The notes: generated by a model from the letters alone, not told the origin. DNA of 64,000 bases from Bradyrhizobium barranii subsp. apii (GCF_011516635.5 NZ_CP096255.1:3594501-3658500); one strand, 5' to 3'. Positions 35,426 through 46,506 are shown, numbered from the stretch's first letter. Program-made: numbers and translations.

Positions 35426-36672
35426 CTTCGACCATCCTCTTTGTCGATGACGAGCCAGACCTCGAGGCGCTGATCCTGCAAAAGTTTCGCAGGCAGATCC
35501 GCGACGGGCTCGTCGACATCATGTTTGCACGCGACGGCGTCGAGGCGCTGGAGTCCCTCGAGCAGAACCCGCATGTCGACATGGTGGTCTCCGACATCAA
35601 CATGCCGCGGATGGATGGGCTGTCGCTGCTGGCGAAGCTCCAGGAGGCCGAGGACAAGAAATCGACCATCATCGTCTCGGCCTATGGCGACATGAGCAAC
35701 ATCCGCACCGCCATGAACCGCGGCGCGTTCGACTTCCTCACCAAACCGATCGACTTCGCCGACCTGGAAGCCACGATCGAGAAGACCATTCGCCATATCG
35801 AGATGCTGCGCGAGGTGCGGCGCCGTCAGATGGAGGCGGAGCGGGCCCATGCCGCGCTATCGCGCCATTTCTCGCCCGAGCTCGCCAAGCGTCTGGTGGC
35901 CGGCGGCGAGGGTGAGGGGATCGAGGTGCAGTGGCGCGATGTCGCGACCATCTTCACGGATATCACCGGGTTCACCTCCCTGGTCGAGAGCGCGCCGCCC
36001 GAGACGCTGGGCGCGCTCCTCAACGAATATGTTGGCGGGATGACCGAAACCATCTTCGCGCATGAGGGGACGGTCGCAAAAATCATCGGCGATGCGATCC
36101 AGGTGCTCTTCAATGCGCCCGGCGATCAGCCGGACTATGCGACGCGTGCGGTCGCCTGCGCCCATGACCTCGATGCCTGGGCGCAGGATTTCTGCGCGCG
36201 CCAGAGGGCCGTGGGCGTGAATTTCGGCACCACCCGCATCGGCATTCACGCCGGGCCGGCACTGGTCGGCAATTTCGGAGGCAACCGCTTCTTCGACTAC
36301 ACCGCCTATGGAGACACCATCAACATCGCGGCGCGACTGGAGGCCGCCAACAAGCATCTGGGAACACGCATCTGCGCCAGTGCCAGCGTCGCCAAGGCGG
36401 CCGAGCATTTTCAAGGCCGTCCCGTGGGTGATCTGATGCTGCGCGGACGCAGCGAACCGCTGCGTGCGTTCGAACCGTTGCCGCAGGAAAAATTCGAAGC
36501 GCCAAGGACGGCGCAATATTTCGAGGCTTTTGCCAAGATGGAAGCCGGCGACGTCGCGGCGATGCCGGCCTTTGCCGCGCTGGTCGGGATGCACGCCGAC
36601 GATTCCCTGGCCGGCTTTCACCTGAAGCGCCTGCTCAACGGCGCCAAGGGTGTCCGCATGAAACTGGAATAG
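35422..36672 (+). CDS. Response regulator with class III adenylate/guanylate cyclase output
   Basis: A 416-residue fusion. The receiver (residues 1-125) has Asp58 in VVSDINMPRMDG. A coiled linker with RRRQMEAERAHAALSRHFSP joins the cyclase domain (about 165-345). Metal-binding aspartates lie in FTDITGFTSL, and GDAIQVLF and DYTAYGDTINIAARL match later class III motifs. The C-terminal 60 residues are extra. Phosphorylation by the upstream kinase would control cyclic nucleotide synthesis. The Asp in DYTAYGD at the base-selecting region favours ATP, but this needs assay. ATG overlaps the previous stop (ATGA). Confidence 0.92.
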   Translation: MTSTILFVDDEPDLEALILQKFRRQIRDGLVDIMFARDGVEALESLEQNPHVDMVVSDINMPRMDGLSLLAKLQEAEDKKSTIIVSAYGDMSNIRTAMNRGAFDFLTKPIDFADLEATIEKTIRHIEMLREVRRRQMEAERAHAALSRHFSPELAKRLVAGGEGEGIEVQWRDVATIFTDITGFTSLVESAPPETLGALLNEYVGGMTETIFAHEGTVAKIIGDAIQVLFNAPGDQPDYATRAVACAHDLDAWAQDFCARQRAVGVNFGTTRIGIHAGPALVGNFGGNRFFDYTAYGDTINIAARLEAANKHLGTRICASASVAKAAEHFQGRPVGDLMLRGRSEPLRAFEPLPQEKFEAPRTAQYFEAFAKMEAGDVAAMPAFAALVGMHADDSLAGFHLKRLLNGAKGVRMKLE

Positions 36673-36681
36673 GAGTTCGAC

Positions 36682-37428
36682 ATGATTGGTGATTTCTCCG
36701 CCGGCAACTATCGTTTCATTCCGTCCGTGTTCCAGTATTCGGCGGGTGCTGCCGCTGACGACGGCTACGAGATCGAGCGGGTTCGGTTCGATCGCCTGGT
36801 GCCGCTGGCCGAGGGATTTGCGCTCGCGGCGAAGTATATCCGGGAAGCAGGCCGGCCGCTGATGGCGTTCTGTGCCTGCGAGCTGCGCTCACCGGCGGCC
36901 TTCAGCGAGGAAGGCTTTCGCGCATTCAACCTGCATTATGTGAAGACGCTGTCCGAATGGAGCATCTTCGACGGCACCACCAATCCGGTGGCGCGCAGCA
37001 ATGTCTGTCCGGAGTTCGATCCGCCATCCGAACCGTCGTTCTATGCCTTCTCCTTCACGCGTCCGACAACCTCGAAGAGTCCTAGCTTCGTGATCGCCGG
37101 TGGCGCTGAGGCGCGCGAGGGCGGCGGGACCTATGTCGAGCGCACCGTGCGCTATCGCGACCTCAGTCCGGAGGGTCTTCGCGAGAAGGTGCGGTTCACC
37201 ACGACATCGCAGATGGAGAACCGGATGACGGCCTTCGGCTTCGGCTGGAAGGACACCACCGGCGTGCAGGCCTATTCCGTGCACGATTTCCACCACGCGC
37301 TGGTCGACGAACTGGTCCGCCGCGGTGCGCTGCGCTCCGGCCTGACTTGGCATTTCGCCCGTCCGCCGGTGGTCGACCTCGAGTACGAGATGGATTGCCG
37401 ACGGGTGCTGCGCGAGACGGTGATCTAG
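36682..37428 (+). CDS. Unrecognised 248-residue protein, possibly RidA/YjgF-related
   Basis: A soluble protein without signal peptide or membrane segment. Visible features are an N-terminal FIPSVFQYSAG, CACELRSPAAFSEEGFRAFN near residue 65, and FGWKDTTGVQAYSVHDFHHA near residue 190 with several conserved-looking His and Trp residues. The layout faintly recalls 2-aminomuconate-deaminase-type RidA relatives, but I would not assign that. It starts 9 bases after the cyclase gene with AGGAG upstream, so it is probably in the signalling operon. Its stop overlaps the convergent ABC permease stop by four bases. Confidence 0.75.
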   Translation: MIGDFSAGNYRFIPSVFQYSAGAAADDGYEIERVRFDRLVPLAEGFALAAKYIREAGRPLMAFCACELRSPAAFSEEGFRAFNLHYVKTLSEWSIFDGTTNPVARSNVCPEFDPPSEPSFYAFSFTRPTTSKSPSFVIAGGAEAREGGGTYVERTVRYRDLSPEGLREKVRFTTTSQMENRMTAFGFGWKDTTGVQAYSVHDFHHALVDELVRRGALRSGLTWHFARPPVVDLEYEMDCRRVLRETVI

Positions 37429-38312
37429 CGCTGACGCGGGTCGAGCGCGTCGCGCAGGCCGTCGCCGAGCAGGTTCAGCGACAGCACCACCAGGAAGATC
37501 GCAAGGCCTGGCCAGATCGCCATCCACGGAGCCTGGGTCAGGAAGCGCTGCGCCGCGTTGAGCATGCTGCCCCAGGACGGTGCGGGCGGCTGCTGGCCGA
37601 GACCGAGAAACGATAAGGCGGCCTCGGCGATGATGGCGGCGGCAATCGACAGCGTCGCCTGCACCAGCAGAGCCGGCAGGATGTTCGGCAGGATGTGCGA
37701 GAACGCGATCCGCCAGGGCGGATTGCCGAGCGCGCGCGCCGCCTCGACATAGTCTTCGGCCTTGACGCTCAGGACCTGCCCGCGCGTCAGACGGATGAAG
37801 ATCGGCGTTGCCGAGATGCCGATCGCGATCATGGCGTTGCCGAGGCTGGGACCGAGGAACGCGGCCAGCGCAATCGCCAGGATCAGGAACGGGCAGGCCA
37901 ACATTGCATCGGTGATCCGGCTGATCAGCGCGTCGACAAATCCGCCGCGATAGCCGGCGAGGAGACCAAGAGGAACACCGATCCCGAGCGCGATCGCGAC
38001 CGAGATCAGACCCGCCATCAGGGAGGCCCGCGCACCGTAGATGACGCGGCTGAGGATGTCGCGGCCGAGATCGTCGGTGCCGAACCAGTGGGCGGCGGTG
38101 GGCGGCTTGCGCACCAGGCTCCAACTCGTCGCAATCGGATCATAGGGCACGACCAACGGCGCAAGGGCCGCAAGCAGAATGAAAGCCGTGATCACGACAA
38201 GTCCGAAGACCGCAGCCTTGCGCTTGAACAGGCGCCGCCGCGCACGGCGGGCCGGGCTGTCCAGCTCGTAGGCCTGGGTGGCGGGACCGGCTGGGAGTGC
38301 GGCGTCGGTCAT
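37425..38312 (-). CDS. Peptide-type ABC transporter permease, DppC family (system 1)
   Basis: One of two membrane subunits of an oligopeptide-type importer, 295 residues. An N-terminal Arg/Lys-rich tail precedes TM1 near residues 33-55. The DppC hallmark GTDDLGRDILSRVIYGAR is near residue 78. The EAA loop is EAARALGNPPWRIAFSHILP near residue 185. Five to six hydrophobic segments are seen. It is the last gene of system 1, three bases after DppB. Confidence 0.93.
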   Translation of the reverse strand: MTDAALPAGPATQAYELDSPARRARRRLFKRKAAVFGLVVITAFILLAALAPLVVPYDPIATSWSLVRKPPTAAHWFGTDDLGRDILSRVIYGARASLMAGLISVAIALGIGVPLGLLAGYRGGFVDALISRITDAMLACPFLILAIALAAFLGPSLGNAMIAIGISATPIFIRLTRGQVLSVKAEDYVEAARALGNPPWRIAFSHILPNILPALLVQATLSIAAAIIAEAALSFLGLGQQPPAPSWGSMLNAAQRFLTQAPWMAIWPGLAIFLVVLSLNLLGDGLRDALDPRQR

Positions 38313-38315
38313 CGT

Positions 38316-39257
38316 CTAACCTCGCAGCCGCGGATTGACGAGGACATAGGCGACGTCGGCAACGAGATTGAGCGTGATGTAGACTGTGGCCGTCACCAGC
38401 ACCACGCCCTGCACCACCGCGTAGTCACGGTTGAAGACGGCATCCACGATCAGCTTGCCGAAGCCGGGAATGGAAAGGATCTGCTCGGTCAGCACCGCGC
38501 CCGACAATAGCGTGCCGAGCTCGAGCGCTCCGAGGGTGATGATCGGCGTCAGCGCGTTGCGCATCGCATGCTTGAGGATGACCGAGCGCTCGGAGAGACC
38601 TTTCGCGCGCGCGGTGCGGACATAGTCGCTCTCCAGAACCTGGAGCATGGCGCTCCGCGTGTGCCGCATCAGGACCGCCGAAATTGCGTTGCCGAGCACG
38701 AAGGCCGGCATGATGGTGGCTGCCAGGCTCGCGCGCCAGTCCTCGGTCAGCGGCACATAGCCTGAGGCCGGCAGCCAGCCGAGGTGAATCGAGAACAGGA
38801 AGATCATGAGGATTCCGAGCCAGAAATTCGGCGTCGAGATTCCCCACAGCGCGAACAGATTGGCGCCATAGTCCCAAACCGTGCCCTTCTTCACCGCGGA
38901 GATGATGCCGGCGGGAATGCCGATGAGGAATGCGATCAGGATCGCCATCGAGCCGAGCTGGAGCGTCACCGGCAGTTTCTGTGCGATCAGCTCGCGCACC
39001 GGCATCTTGTTGCGCAGCGACTCGCCGAAATTGCCGGTGAGGACTCCCTTGAGCCAGTAGACATATTGCACGGGGATCGGCTGATCGAGCTTGTACTGCT
39101 GCCGGATCTGCTCGATCGCGGCGGGATCGCGCTCCTCGCCGGCCATCACCAGCGCGGGATCGCCCGGCAGCAATTGCTGGAGCGAGAAGATCAGCACCGA
39201 CACGAAGAACAGTGTCGGCACGATCTGCGCGATGCGGCGGGCGAGGAAGTTCAGCAT
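38316..39257 (-). CDS. Peptide-type ABC transporter permease, DppB family (system 1)
   Basis: The second membrane subunit, 313 residues with six hydrophobic segments. N-terminal FLARRIAQIVPTLFFVSVLI and LPGDPALVMAGEE are typical of DppB/GsiC. The EAA-type loop is TARAKGLSERSVILKHAMRN near residue 215. It lies 31 bases downstream of the receptor gene and just upstream of DppC. Confidence 0.93.
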   Translation of the reverse strand: MLNFLARRIAQIVPTLFFVSVLIFSLQQLLPGDPALVMAGEERDPAAIEQIRQQYKLDQPIPVQYVYWLKGVLTGNFGESLRNKMPVRELIAQKLPVTLQLGSMAILIAFLIGIPAGIISAVKKGTVWDYGANLFALWGISTPNFWLGILMIFLFSIHLGWLPASGYVPLTEDWRASLAATIMPAFVLGNAISAVLMRHTRSAMLQVLESDYVRTARAKGLSERSVILKHAMRNALTPIITLGALELGTLLSGAVLTEQILSIPGFGKLIVDAVFNRDYAVVQGVVLVTATVYITLNLVADVAYVLVNPRLRG

Positions 39258-39288
39258 GGCTCCACGCGTTTCCCGAGTGATGCCGCGA

Positions 39289-40800
39289 TCACTTGAACTT
39301 CAGCCCGACCACGCGCACGAGGCCATCAGGCATCTGCCGGTAGCCCTCGAGCTTCTTCGTATGCGCGATCAGGAGCGTACGATGATAGATGTAGATGATC
39401 GGCAGGTCGTCGAGCAGGATCTTGGTCAGCTTCCCGTAGATCGCCCTGCGCTCCTCGACATTGGACGTCGCCCGTCCGTCTTCCATCAGCTTGTCGGCTT
39501 CGGGGTTCGAATACACGCCGTCGTTCTGCGGCGCCTTGCTGCGCATGAAGATGTAGGAATTGCCGTCCGGGTCGATGCGTCCGCTCCAGTTGATTTGGAA
39601 CACCTGGAACTCGCCGGCCTGCGCCTGCTTGAAGGTGGTCGCGAATTCGACGACGCGGACCTTGATGTCGAAGCCTGCTTCGGCGGCCATGGACTGCACG
39701 ACCTGGGCGACGGCCTCGTACTCGGTGCCCTTTGGTACCATGTAGTCGACGGTGACGGGCAGGCTGACACCGGCTTCCTTCAACAGCGCCTTGGCCTTGG
39801 CGATGTCGCGACCCGGAATGGGGAAAGCCTTCTGATAGTATGGATGCGTCGGGCTGACCCATTGATTGCCCGGCGTGAACTCGCCGTTGAATACGACCTG
39901 GTTGATGGCCTCGCGATCGATCGACAGGCTGAGTGCTTGGCGTACCTTCGCGGATTGGCTGAGTGGCCCCTTGGTCTTGTCGTTGCCGATGTTGATCGTC
40001 AGGCCCTGATAACCGAGCTCGGGGGCCGTCGACAGCACCAGCTTGGGATCGGCGCGCACGTCCTTGATGTCGGTGGCCAGCACGCGCTCGATCAAATCGA
40101 GCCCACCGGACTTGAGGTTGGCAAGGCGCACAGTGGCGTCGACAATCGGCAGGAACACGACGCGGTCGATATGGATGTTGTCCTTGTTCCAATAGTCGGC
40201 AAACCTCTCGAACACCATGCGGTCCTGCTGGGCGCGCTCGACGAATTTGTAGGGGCCGGCGCAGACCGGATGCAGGCCGAACTTGTCGCCCGCCACCTTC
40301 GCTGCCTTCGGCGAGACCATCATGCCGGAGCGGTCGGTGAGCTGGGCGATCAAGGGCGAATAGGGCGTCTTGAGCACCAGCTTGATGGTCAGGGGATCGA
40401 CCACCTCGACATGGTCGACGCTGGCAAGCTCCGACTTCCGGAACGAGGTCGGCAGCGTCATGTGACGCTCGATCGAGAACTTTGCGGCTTCGGCGTCCAG
40501 CGGCTCGCCGTCATGGAATTTGACGTTGGGCCGGAGCTTGATCGTCATCTCCTTGCCGTCGGCCGAAGTCTCGTAGGAGAGCGCGAGCTGCGGCACGATG
40601 TTGAGCTTCTCGTCGATGTCGAACAGCTTGTCGCAGAAGGCGGAGAAGACGATGCGGCCGACATAGGTGCGGCCGATGCTGGGATCGAGGATGTCGGGGT
40701 CTTCGGCGATGCCGATGCGAAGCGTGGTCTGAGCCTGGGCTGCGCCCGCGAGCGACGTCAGCACAGCCGACGCCAGGATTGTCAAACGCATGAAACTCAT
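39289..40800 (-). CDS. Peptide-type ABC transporter substrate-binding protein, family 5 (system 1)
   Basis: A periplasmic receptor of 503 residues. The signal peptide ends near AQA, residue 24. Family-5 features include LRIGIAEDPDILDPSIGR at the mature start, LRPNVKFHDGEPLDAEAAKF near residue 92, and VRQALSLSIDREAINQVVFN near residue 290. I prefer ATG 40800 with GAGAG upstream over an in-frame TTG nine bases earlier. The ligand may be a peptide, a glutathione-like compound or an opine. Confidence 0.92.
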   Translation of the reverse strand: MSFMRLTILASAVLTSLAGAAQAQTTLRIGIAEDPDILDPSIGRTYVGRIVFSAFCDKLFDIDEKLNIVPQLALSYETSADGKEMTIKLRPNVKFHDGEPLDAEAAKFSIERHMTLPTSFRKSELASVDHVEVVDPLTIKLVLKTPYSPLIAQLTDRSGMMVSPKAAKVAGDKFGLHPVCAGPYKFVERAQQDRMVFERFADYWNKDNIHIDRVVFLPIVDATVRLANLKSGGLDLIERVLATDIKDVRADPKLVLSTAPELGYQGLTINIGNDKTKGPLSQSAKVRQALSLSIDREAINQVVFNGEFTPGNQWVSPTHPYYQKAFPIPGRDIAKAKALLKEAGVSLPVTVDYMVPKGTEYEAVAQVVQSMAAEAGFDIKVRVVEFATTFKQAQAGEFQVFQINWSGRIDPDGNSYIFMRSKAPQNDGVYSNPEADKLMEDGRATSNVEERRAIYGKLTKILLDDLPIIYIYHRTLLIAHTKKLEGYRQMPDGLVRVVGLKFK

Positions 40801-40823
40801 CGCTCTCAACCTCTGTTTTGCGG

Positions 40824-41917
40824 CTATGCCGGGTCCGTTCCCAATGAACTAACCCCGCTGCCGCGGACTGCTTCCGGGCCGCCGCTGAAGGCGGCGACCA
40901 ATTTTTCAAGGACCGGCGAGAAGCCGCCGTCGGACGGGACGATCGCCGCGGAGGACGGCAGTTCCGACGTTCGGTGACAGGCCGTTGCATGTCCGATGCC
41001 ATCCGGTATGAGCTGCGGCATTTCACTGCGGCAGCGGTCGATCACGTAGGGGCAGCGGGTGTGGAAGCGGCATCCCGGCGGCGGATTGAGCGCGCTCGGG
41101 ATCTCTCCCTGCAGCACAATCCGGCTGCGCTTTGCCCGCGGTTTAGGCATGGGGATCGCAGACAGCAGCGCACGGCTATAGGGATGGCGGGGTGCCGCGA
41201 ACAGGGCGTCCGCCTCGGCGGTCTCGACGATCTGGCCGAGATTCATCACGGCGACATGATCGGCGATGTGCTTGACCACAGCCAGATCGTGCGAGACGAA
41301 GATGTAGGCCAGCCCAAGCCGGTCCTGCAGCTCGCGCAGGAGGTTGAGGATCTGCGAGCGGATCGAGACGTCCAGCGCCGAGACCGGCTCGTCGCAGATG
41401 ATCAGTTTCGGTTCGACCGCGAGCGCGCGGGCGATGCGCTGGCGCTGGCCGCCGGAGAATTCGTGCGGATAGCGCCGTTCGAGCCGCGGCTCGAGGCCGA
41501 CCAGCCGCAGGATTTCCGCGACGCGCTCGCGGCGTTGCGCCGGCGGTACCAGATCGTGCAGCGCCAGCGGCTCGGTGAGAATCTGGCCGACCGTCATGCG
41601 CGGATTGAGCGAGGCGTAGGGGTCCTGGAAGATGATCTGCGCCTCGCGGCGGAAGGCGCGGAGCGCCCAGGCGTCCAGCGAGAGCAGGTCACGGCCGGCG
41701 AAACGCACCGTGCCTGCATCCGGCTCGATCAGCCGCAGCACCAGGCGACTGACGGTGGATTTGCCGCAACCGGATTCGCCGACCAGGGCCAGCGTCTTGC
41801 CGGCGTCGAGAGAGAAGCTGACGCCATCGACCGCTTTGACATGCCCCAGTGCCCGGCCGAACAGCGAGCGCCCGGCGACAAAATGCTTGACCAGGCCTTC
41901 GACCTCGAGAAGCGCCA

Positions 41918-41918
<1 letters not shown>
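40824..41918 (-). CDS. Peptide-type ABC transporter ATPase, DppF family (system 1)
   Basis: A motor subunit of 364 residues. Walker A is GESGCGKST near residue 48, the Q-loop is IIFQDPYASLNPRM, the signature is FSGGQRQRIARAL and Walker B is LIICDEPVSALDVS. The C-terminal oligopeptide-transporter domain has the cysteine pattern PPGCRFHTRCPYVIDRC seen in Fe-S-binding members. About 40 residues extend beyond that domain, longer than most DppF proteins. ATG 41918 overlaps the DppD stop (TGATG); GTG 41921 is an alternative. Confidence 0.93.
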
Positions 41919-42903
<985 letters not shown>

Positions 42904-42907
<4 letters not shown>

Positions 42908-43614
42908 GATTGCCTTGCTCGGCTCGCAGCGATGCTGGCGTCGATGACGCTGCGATCGGTGTTGCCTGCCGGGTTCTGCCGCGTCGGCATGGAAGAGCGG
43001 AAATGCACCCAGAGTTCCTGACTGACGCGCTCCAGCCGTTCGAGCTCGCCCAGCGGGTCGGGATGGTCGTCGGCGCGAATGTCCAGCGCTGGCCATTCCT
43101 CCTCGCCGTGGATCAGGAGCGCGGCGGATTGCTTGCCGCGCTTGTCGCCGCCGGCGGCCTCGCCCGCGCGCATGGCGGCAAGCAGGCGGCGCGGGAAGGG
43201 CAGGCTGTCATTGGCGATATAGGTCTTCGCGGTCTCGTCGAGCACGTCGGCGCCGGCAAGCATGTTACCGGCGATCGAGAAGCCGCTGCCGGCGATGTGC
43301 CGGCACCAGTCGACGCAGTCGCGCCCGGTATGCGCGGCGATCGCGCCGCTGGCGTCCATGATGTGGATCTGGCGGCTCTCGCGGCCGTCGTCGGTCGCGA
43401 GCTGGGTGGCGAGAACGTCATGCGCATTCAGGCCCTCGCGCAGCAGCTTGACGCCGTCGATGCCGTAATAGGGATTGACGAAGGCCTGGGTCGCGATGGC
43501 GCCGAGACCGGCCGCGATGTAGGGCACGCGCGCGCCGACGGCGAAGAAGCGGGTAGCTACAGCGATGCCGAACTGGCCGGTGGCAGGGTCTCGCGCGATA
43601 ATCGACCAGGTCAT
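42904..43614 (-). CDS. DUF1028 protein (Ntn-hydrolase-like fold)
   Basis: A 236-residue cytoplasmic protein. MTWSIIARDPATGQFGIAVA at the start and AFVNPYYGIDGVKLLREGL near residue 44 are hallmarks of DUF1028. VDWCRHIAGSGFSIAGNML near residue 100 holds a conserved-looking cysteine. Family members lie widely beside peptide transporters and amidohydrolases; their activity is, as far as I know, unproven. It begins 9 bases after the gamma-glutamyltransferase stop and is coupled to DppD, which ties it to peptide uptake. Confidence 0.85.
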
Positions 43615-43623
43615 GTGCTGCCT

Positions 43624-45429
43624 TCAGCGCCCTGCGGCGTAGCCCTGCATGCCACGCGGGTTGGCGGCGGCGCGGCGGCGCACCCCGACGCGCGAGGCCG
43701 CGGTGAGGCGACCTTCCGACCAGTCGGGGCCGACCTCGACAATGTGTCCGCGCTCGCGAAGGTTCTCGATCGTCGCCTTCGGCACGCGGTTCTCGACCAC
43801 GAGCACGCCGGGGCGCGCGGTGCGCGGCCAGAACGAGATCGGGAAATGCTCGGAGTGCCAGGCTGGCGCGTCGATCGATTCCTGGAGATTGAGGTTGCAA
43901 TGGACGTGCCGCAGGAAGAACTGCGTGATCCACTGATCCTGCTGGTCGCCGCCGGGCGAGCCCCAGGCGAGGTACGGCTCGCCGTCGCGTAGCGCCATGG
44001 TCGGCGACGGCGTCGTGCGCGGCCGCTTGCCCGGCGCAAGCGCTGCAGGATGGTCTTCCTCCTGCCAGAACATCTGCGCGCGGCTGCCGAGGCAGAAGCC
44101 GAGCTCCGGAATGATCGGCGAGGATTGCAGCCAGCCGCCCGATGGCGTCGAGGACACCATGTTGCCGGCCTTGTCGATGATGTCGAAATGCACGGTGTCG
44201 CCGCGCACTTCGCCGAAACGCCCGACTGTCGGCTCGCCCGCGCCAAGCGCGCCGACCGCCTCGCGCTGCCCCTCGGCGCGGCGCAGCTTGACCACGCCGC
44301 CAAAACCTTCGACCGAACCGGGGAGGAAGTCGAGCGATGCCTTCTCTGAGATCAGTTTGCGGCGTTCGTCGTTATAGGCATCCGACAGCAGCGTCGCGAT
44401 CGGGATCTCGCTGAACTTGGGATCGCCGTAGAACTTTTCGCGGTCTGCGAAGGCGAGTTTTGCGCACTCGATCTGGAGGTGAATGAATTCCGGCCCGGTC
44501 GGATCGAGCCCGTCGAGCGCAAAGCCCTTGAGCAGCGCGAGCTGCTGGAGCGTCACCGGACCCTGGCTCCAGACGCCTGCCTTGCAGACGGTGTAGCGGC
44601 CATAGTCGTAGGTCAGCGGTGCCTCGATCGTCGGCTGCCAACGCGCCATGTCGTCGGCCGAGAGCACGCCGCGATGCGGCGAGCCGCTGACATCCATCAC
44701 TTCCTGGGTGCGGCAGAATTTGTCGATGGCTTCCGCAACGAAACCTTGCGACCAGGCCTTTCGCGCGCGCTCGATCTCGGCGTCGCGGTCACTGCCGCCG
44801 CTCTCGGCTTCGCTGAGAATGCGGGCGTAGGTCGCAGCCAGCGTCTTGTTGGTGAAGAGCGTGCCGGGCCTCGGCACTTCGCCATTGGGCAGATAGACCG
44901 CGGCCGACGTCGACCAATGCTTGCGGAACAGCTGCTCGACGGTCTGGATCGTGGCGCAGGCGCGCTCGACCAGCGGATAGCCGTCACGCGCATAGGAGAT
45001 CGCCGGCTCCAGCACGTCGCGCACGCGCATCGTGCCGTAGTCGCGCAGCAGCATCATCCAGGATTCGAACGTGCCGGGTACGCAGGCCGCGAGCAGGCCG
45101 GTGCCCGGCACCATGTCGAGGCCTTCGCTCTTGTAATGCGCGATGGTGGCGCGCGCCGGCGCCGGGCCCTGGCCGCAGATCACCTCGGTGCGTGCGCGTT
45201 TGACGTCATGCACGATGATGGGCACGTCTCCGCCGGGGCCGTTCAAATGCGGTTCGACAACCTGGAGCGTGAACGCCGTGGCGACGCCGGCATCGAAGGC
45301 GTTGCCGCCCTTTTCCAGGATGGCCATGCCGACAGCGGTCGCGATCCAGTGTGTGGTGGCGACGACCCCGAATGTGCCCTCGATCTCGGGGCGCGTCGTG
45401 AAGGGATCGGGATTGACGTTGCTGGCCAT
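43624..45429 (-). CDS. Gamma-glutamyltransferase-family protein
   Basis: An Ntn hydrolase of 601 residues that would cleave gamma-glutamyl bonds or related amides. The precursor is self-cut before a threonine, here probably the Thr of RGDTVHFDIIDKAGNMVSST near residue 415. The large subunit has VVEPHLNGPGGDVPIIVH near residue 57, close to the family GGG motif. GSPGGDQQDQWITQFFL near residue 513 is in the small subunit. No signal peptide is seen, so it probably acts in the cytoplasm, unlike E. coli GGT. It sits between two peptide importers. Members of this broad family also include acylases and other hydrolases. Confidence 0.88.
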   Translation of the reverse strand: MASNVNPDPFTTRPEIEGTFGVVATTHWIATAVGMAILEKGGNAFDAGVATAFTLQVVEPHLNGPGGDVPIIVHDVKRARTEVICGQGPAPARATIAHYKSEGLDMVPGTGLLAACVPGTFESWMMLLRDYGTMRVRDVLEPAISYARDGYPLVERACATIQTVEQLFRKHWSTSAAVYLPNGEVPRPGTLFTNKTLAATYARILSEAESGGSDRDAEIERARKAWSQGFVAEAIDKFCRTQEVMDVSGSPHRGVLSADDMARWQPTIEAPLTYDYGRYTVCKAGVWSQGPVTLQQLALLKGFALDGLDPTGPEFIHLQIECAKLAFADREKFYGDPKFSEIPIATLLSDAYNDERRKLISEKASLDFLPGSVEGFGGVVKLRRAEGQREAVGALGAGEPTVGRFGEVRGDTVHFDIIDKAGNMVSSTPSGGWLQSSPIIPELGFCLGSRAQMFWQEEDHPAALAPGKRPRTTPSPTMALRDGEPYLAWGSPGGDQQDQWITQFFLRHVHCNLNLQESIDAPAWHSEHFPISFWPRTARPGVLVVENRVPKATIENLRERGHIVEVGPDWSEGRLTAASRVGVRRRAAANPRGMQGYAAGR

Positions 45430-45516
45430 GGGATTTCGCTACCTTATTTGTCGCGCGCGCAATTGATCACAGGCGATGCCGTGCCGCCAATGCGTGGACC
45501 GCATGGCACGCGCGCG

Positions 45517-46506
45517 TCACGCCGGGACCGGCGCAGTGTTCACCGCATGGCAGGCGACGCCGGCGATCAGTTCCGGGGCTTCCTTGCGGCAGAGATCGAA
45601 CGCCAGCGGGCAGCGCGGATTGAAGGCGCAGCCGGGCGGCGGATTGATCGGATTCGGGATCTCGCCCTTCACCGGAATACGTTGGCGGCCCGACATTGCG
45701 AGATCGGGCACGGCGCCCAGCAGCATCTTGGTGTAGGGCATGCGCGGTCGGGCGAACAGCTCGCGTCCCTCCGCGATCTCGACGATGCGGCCGAGATACA
45801 TCACGCCGACTCGGCTCGCCATGTGGCGGACCACGGCGAGGTTGTGGCTGATGAACATGTAGGTCAGGCCGAACTTGTCCTGGAAGTCGCGCATCAGGTT
45901 CAGGATCTGCGCCTGCACGGAGACGTCGAGCGCCGAGGTCGGCTCGTCGCAGACGATGAACTCCGCATCGGAGGCGAGCGCTCGCGCGATCGCGATACGC
46001 TGGCGCTGGCCGCCGGAGAACTCGTGCGGAAATTTCAGACGGTCGTCGGGATGCAGGCCGACGAGGCTGAGCAGTTCGCTGACGCGCGCCTGGATGTCGC
46101 GCTCGCCCTGGATCAGGTCGAAGGCGCGGATCGGCTCGGAGATGATGGCATCGACCCGGAAGCGCGGGTTCAGGCTCGCATAGGGGTCTTGAAAGATCAT
46201 CTGGATGCGGCGGCGCAGTTTTCGCCGCGCCTGCGCCTGCCGTGGATCGGTCATCGAGATGCCGTCGATCAGCACGTTGCCGGAGCTTGGCGGCAACAGG
46301 CCGACGACCATCCGCGCCACCGTGGTCTTGCCCGAGCCGGACTCGCCGACCAGCGCAAAGGTCTCGCCCTTCCTGATGTCGAAGCTAACGTGATCGACAG
46401 CCTTGAGATATTCGAGATGCCCGCCTTCGAGCACGCGGTTGAGCCAGGGTTTTGAGACGTCGAAGACGCGGCGCAGATTTGTGGCCTGGACGAAAGGCGT
46501 GCTCAT
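45517..46506 (-). CDS. Peptide-type ABC transporter ATPase, DppF family (system 2)
   Basis: A 329-residue motor subunit. Walker A GESGSGKTT is near residue 54, the Q-loop IFQDPYASLNPRF, the signature FSGGQRQRIAIARAL and Walker B FIVCDEPTSALDVS. Its C-terminal domain has PPGCAFNPRCPLAFDLC. It is clearly diverged from the DppF of system 1, so the two systems did not arise by recent duplication. ATG overlaps the upstream DppD stop (ATGA). Confidence 0.93.
   Translation of the reverse strand: MSTPFVQATNLRRVFDVSKPWLNRVLEGGHLEYLKAVDHVSFDIRKGETFALVGESGSGKTTVARMVVGLLPPSSGNVLIDGISMTDPRQAQARRKLRRRIQMIFQDPYASLNPRFRVDAIISEPIRAFDLIQGERDIQARVSELLSLVGLHPDDRLKFPHEFSGGQRQRIAIARALASDAEFIVCDEPTSALDVSVQAQILNLMRDFQDKFGLTYMFISHNLAVVRHMASRVGVMYLGRIVEIAEGRELFARPRMPYTKMLLGAVPDLAMSGRQRIPVKGEIPNPINPPPGCAFNPRCPLAFDLCRKEAPELIAGVACHAVNTAPVPA

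Noticed and set aside
44479..46455. A 658-codon plus-strand frame opposite the GGT-like gene and an ATPase
   Set aside because: It is antisense to recognised genes and crosses their boundary.
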